Source: Sulfurimonas sp.
Lineage (GTDB): Bacteria; Campylobacterota; Campylobacteria; Campylobacterales; Sulfurimonadaceae
DNA length: 64,000 nt
Assembly (NCBI RefSeq): GCF_041583195.1
Contig: NZ_JBFHGL010000003.1
Location: 1-64,000, forward strand
Direction of reading: 5' to 3'
Within the stretch, counting starts at the first letter, position 1, and every line of letters starts with the position of its first letter. The notes beneath the pieces were generated by a model. The model searched no databases, was not told the origin of the DNA, and saw only the letters and a program-made list of their open reading frames with translations. Made by a program: the position numbers and the translations under genes. This document shows positions 62,618-64,000 of the stretch, in pieces.

Positions 62618-63643
62618 ATGAAAAAACAACCTACTACTGAAATTGACTCTAGTGAGATAGATGACTATCTTAAACAAGCAAATCACTATAACAATAATAA
62701 CGATTATAAAAATGCACTTTTATATTTAAAAAAAGCAGTTAAATTAAATGACAAATGTTATATTTGCTATCACAATATAGCTAATATATATGATAAACTT
62801 AATAAGTTTGAACTTAGTCTTTTTTACTTACAAAAGGCAATAAAAATAAACCCTGATTTTTCTGACGCTCTTTTTTCAATGGCACAATGCTATAGAAAAA
62901 TGAAGAATGAAAATAAAATGCTCGAGTATCTTAATAAAACACTAGAAAAGACACCTGAACATCCAGGAGCGAATCATCTTTTAGCATCGACAAATAAAGA
63001 AACAAGTAGCCAATACTCTTCTGAGTATGCAGAAGATTTGTTTGACCGCTATGCTGATCATTTTGAAAACCATCTAGTAAATTCTCTGCAATACAAAGTA
63101 CCATCTATTATAAAAGAAAAACTACAATCTTTAAATCCTCCAAAAGATTCAAAAATCTTAGATTTAGGGTGTGGTACGGGACTGTTAGGAAAAGCTATTA
63201 TAGATATGTTTCCTAATATAGTCGGTGTAGATATATCTACCAACATGATAAAAGAAACAAGAAAAAAAGATATTTACACTACACTTTACATAGATGATAT
63301 TCATGATTTTCTCTTAGAAAATGTAAAAGAGTTTGATCTAATTTTAGCGGCAGATGTTTTCATATATATTGGAGATTTGCAAGTTGTCTTTTCTAGTGTG
63401 AGAAAGTGCCTAAATGATAACGGCTATTTTATATTTACTATTGAACTCTCCACAGAAGTTAATACATCAGACCATAAACTGGCAAAAAGCGGAAGGTTTT
63501 CTCATACTATGGAATATATAGAGTCCTTATGTAAAGAGGTCGGGTTTGATGTTCTAGATAAAGAGGAGATTATACTAAGACAAGAGAATCAAATTGGTCA
63601 AAAAGGGGCAGTCTTTACATTAAAGAACCTATCTGTTCGATAA
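62618..63643 (+). CDS. TPR-repeat SAM-dependent methyltransferase
   Basis: 341 residues. The N-terminal third has about three tetratricopeptide repeats (about 15-125; NALLYLKKAVKLNDKCYICYHNIANIYDKL and the following unit). The C-terminal part is a class I methyltransferase with motif I ILDLGCGTGLLGKA (about 180-193), the acidic VGVDIS and FDLILAADVFIYIG. Similar TPR-methyltransferase fusions are known as predicted methyltransferases of unknown target. A stretch YAEDLFDRYADHFENHLV before motif I is typical of that group. It stands alone with GGAG upstream of ATG 62618. Confidence 0.87.
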   Translation: MKKQPTTEIDSSEIDDYLKQANHYNNNNDYKNALLYLKKAVKLNDKCYICYHNIANIYDKLNKFELSLFYLQKAIKINPDFSDALFSMAQCYRKMKNENKMLEYLNKTLEKTPEHPGANHLLASTNKETSSQYSSEYAEDLFDRYADHFENHLVNSLQYKVPSIIKEKLQSLNPPKDSKILDLGCGTGLLGKAIIDMFPNIVGVDISTNMIKETRKKDIYTTLYIDDIHDFLLENVKEFDLILAADVFIYIGDLQVVFSSVRKCLNDNGYFIFTIELSTEVNTSDHKLAKSGRFSHTMEYIESLCKEVGFDVLDKEEIILRQENQIGQKGAVFTLKNLSVR

Positions 63644-63758
63644 AGTTTAATATGCCTTGATTTTTATATTGGAACGTAAAGTAAATATATTAGCTGTACG
63701 TGTTACTCAAAGCCTTAGAAATATTTGAATGCTATAAAAAGCTGAGTTTCACTAACTC

Positions 63759-63787
63759 TTGCTACAATTACAATAATATTTTAGAAT
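63759..63787 (+). promoter_or_regulatory. Likely promoter of the thioesterase gene
   Basis: TTGCTA (63759-63764) and TAGAAT (63782-63787) are separated by 17 bp, about 36 bp before the ATG at 63824. Confidence 0.45.
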
Positions 63788-63823
63788 AAAAGCTATAAAT
63801 AGTGTAATTTATGGAGTTGTAGG

Positions 63824-64000
63824 ATGCAGATAAGAGTTTATTATGAAGATACAGATACAGGTGGTATAGTATACCATTCAAACTATTTAAACTTTTGTGA
63901 ACGTGCAAGGAGTGAAGTTTTTTTTAGTCGCGGTATGACACCTGAACTTGAAAATGGACATTTCGTAGCTAGAAAGATAGTAGCTGATTATTATAGACCT
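63824..64000 (+). CDS. ybgC: YbgC-type acyl-CoA thioesterase, N-terminal part
   Basis: The first 59 codons of a hot-dog fold thioesterase before the window ends. The active-site stretch YYEDTDTGGIVYHSNYLNFCERARSE is diagnostic, with the catalytic Asp in DTDTGG. YbgC-type enzymes hydrolyse short acyl-CoA or acyl-carrier-protein thioesters and in many proteobacteria lie next to the Tol-Pal genes. The downstream neighbours are outside the window. GGAG at 63813-63816 lies 7 nt before the ATG. Confidence 0.9.
   Translation, partial: MQIRVYYEDTDTGGIVYHSNYLNFCERARSEVFFSRGMTPELENGHFVARKIVADYYRP

Overview
The window looks like chromosome of a free-living member of the Campylobacterota (epsilonproteobacteria), most likely a Sulfurimonas-type organism. 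Pointers are the low GC, a fused ResB-CcsA cytochrome c assembly protein, a FlgS-like cytoplasmic kinase, an OprD-type porin, a split CetA/CetB-like energy-taxis receptor and a very high load of PAS, Cache and GGDEF/EAL proteins. This placement is inference from gene content; no rRNA is present.

Layout. (1) 1-3545, minus strand: a chemosensory operon, cheY - STAS protein - cheA - chemoreceptor (cut by the window edge). (2) 3600-29047, mostly plus strand: a sensory island with an OmpR-type response regulator, a 1912-residue kinase with ten PAS domains behind its catalytic core, a PAS protein plus CZB chemoreceptor, two DNA-binding proteins, a 2020-residue hybrid kinase with eleven PAS domains, a receiver protein, two PAS-GGDEF-EAL proteins, a porin and a double-Cache chemoreceptor. 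(3) 29195-46214, plus strand: dnaE, an M18 aminopeptidase, a FlgS-like kinase, a small unknown protein, ccsBA, a DUF2461 protein, hemH, a HAD phosphatase, a coiled-coil membrane protein, a degenerate GGDEF/EAL protein and an SLC13 carrier. (4) 46243-52292: a CmeABC-like drug efflux operon (minus) divergent from a MarR regulator. (5) 52282-59740, minus: a copper/silver efflux operon (Met/His-rich periplasmic protein, CusC-, CusB- and CusA-like proteins, two-component regulator and kinase). (6) 59906-64000: fhs, a 48-codon open frame, initiator tRNA, a cold-shock protein, a TPR methyltransferase and the start of a YbgC-type thioesterase.

The main discovery is in region 2. Six intergenic regions, those preceding the response regulator, the PAS/chemoreceptor pair, the giant hybrid kinase, the GGDEF-EAL pair, the porin and the Cache chemoreceptor, carry a direct repeat of TGAC with exactly 11-bp periodicity. 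In five of the seven copies a -10 hexamer starts exactly 15 bp after the start of the second TGAC. This is the layout of promoters activated by OmpR/PhoB-type regulators, and such a regulator (3767-4465) opens the island with a kinase next to it. I infer a private regulon in which one two-component system switches on a whole battery of sensors, c-di-GMP enzymes and a porin.

The second notable point is the copper kinase gene. Its natural GTG start overlaps the regulator stop codon but is out of frame with the body of the gene across an A8 tract that forms a classic A_AAA_AAC slippery heptamer. This points to frameshifting, transcriptional slippage, phase variation or a sequence error.
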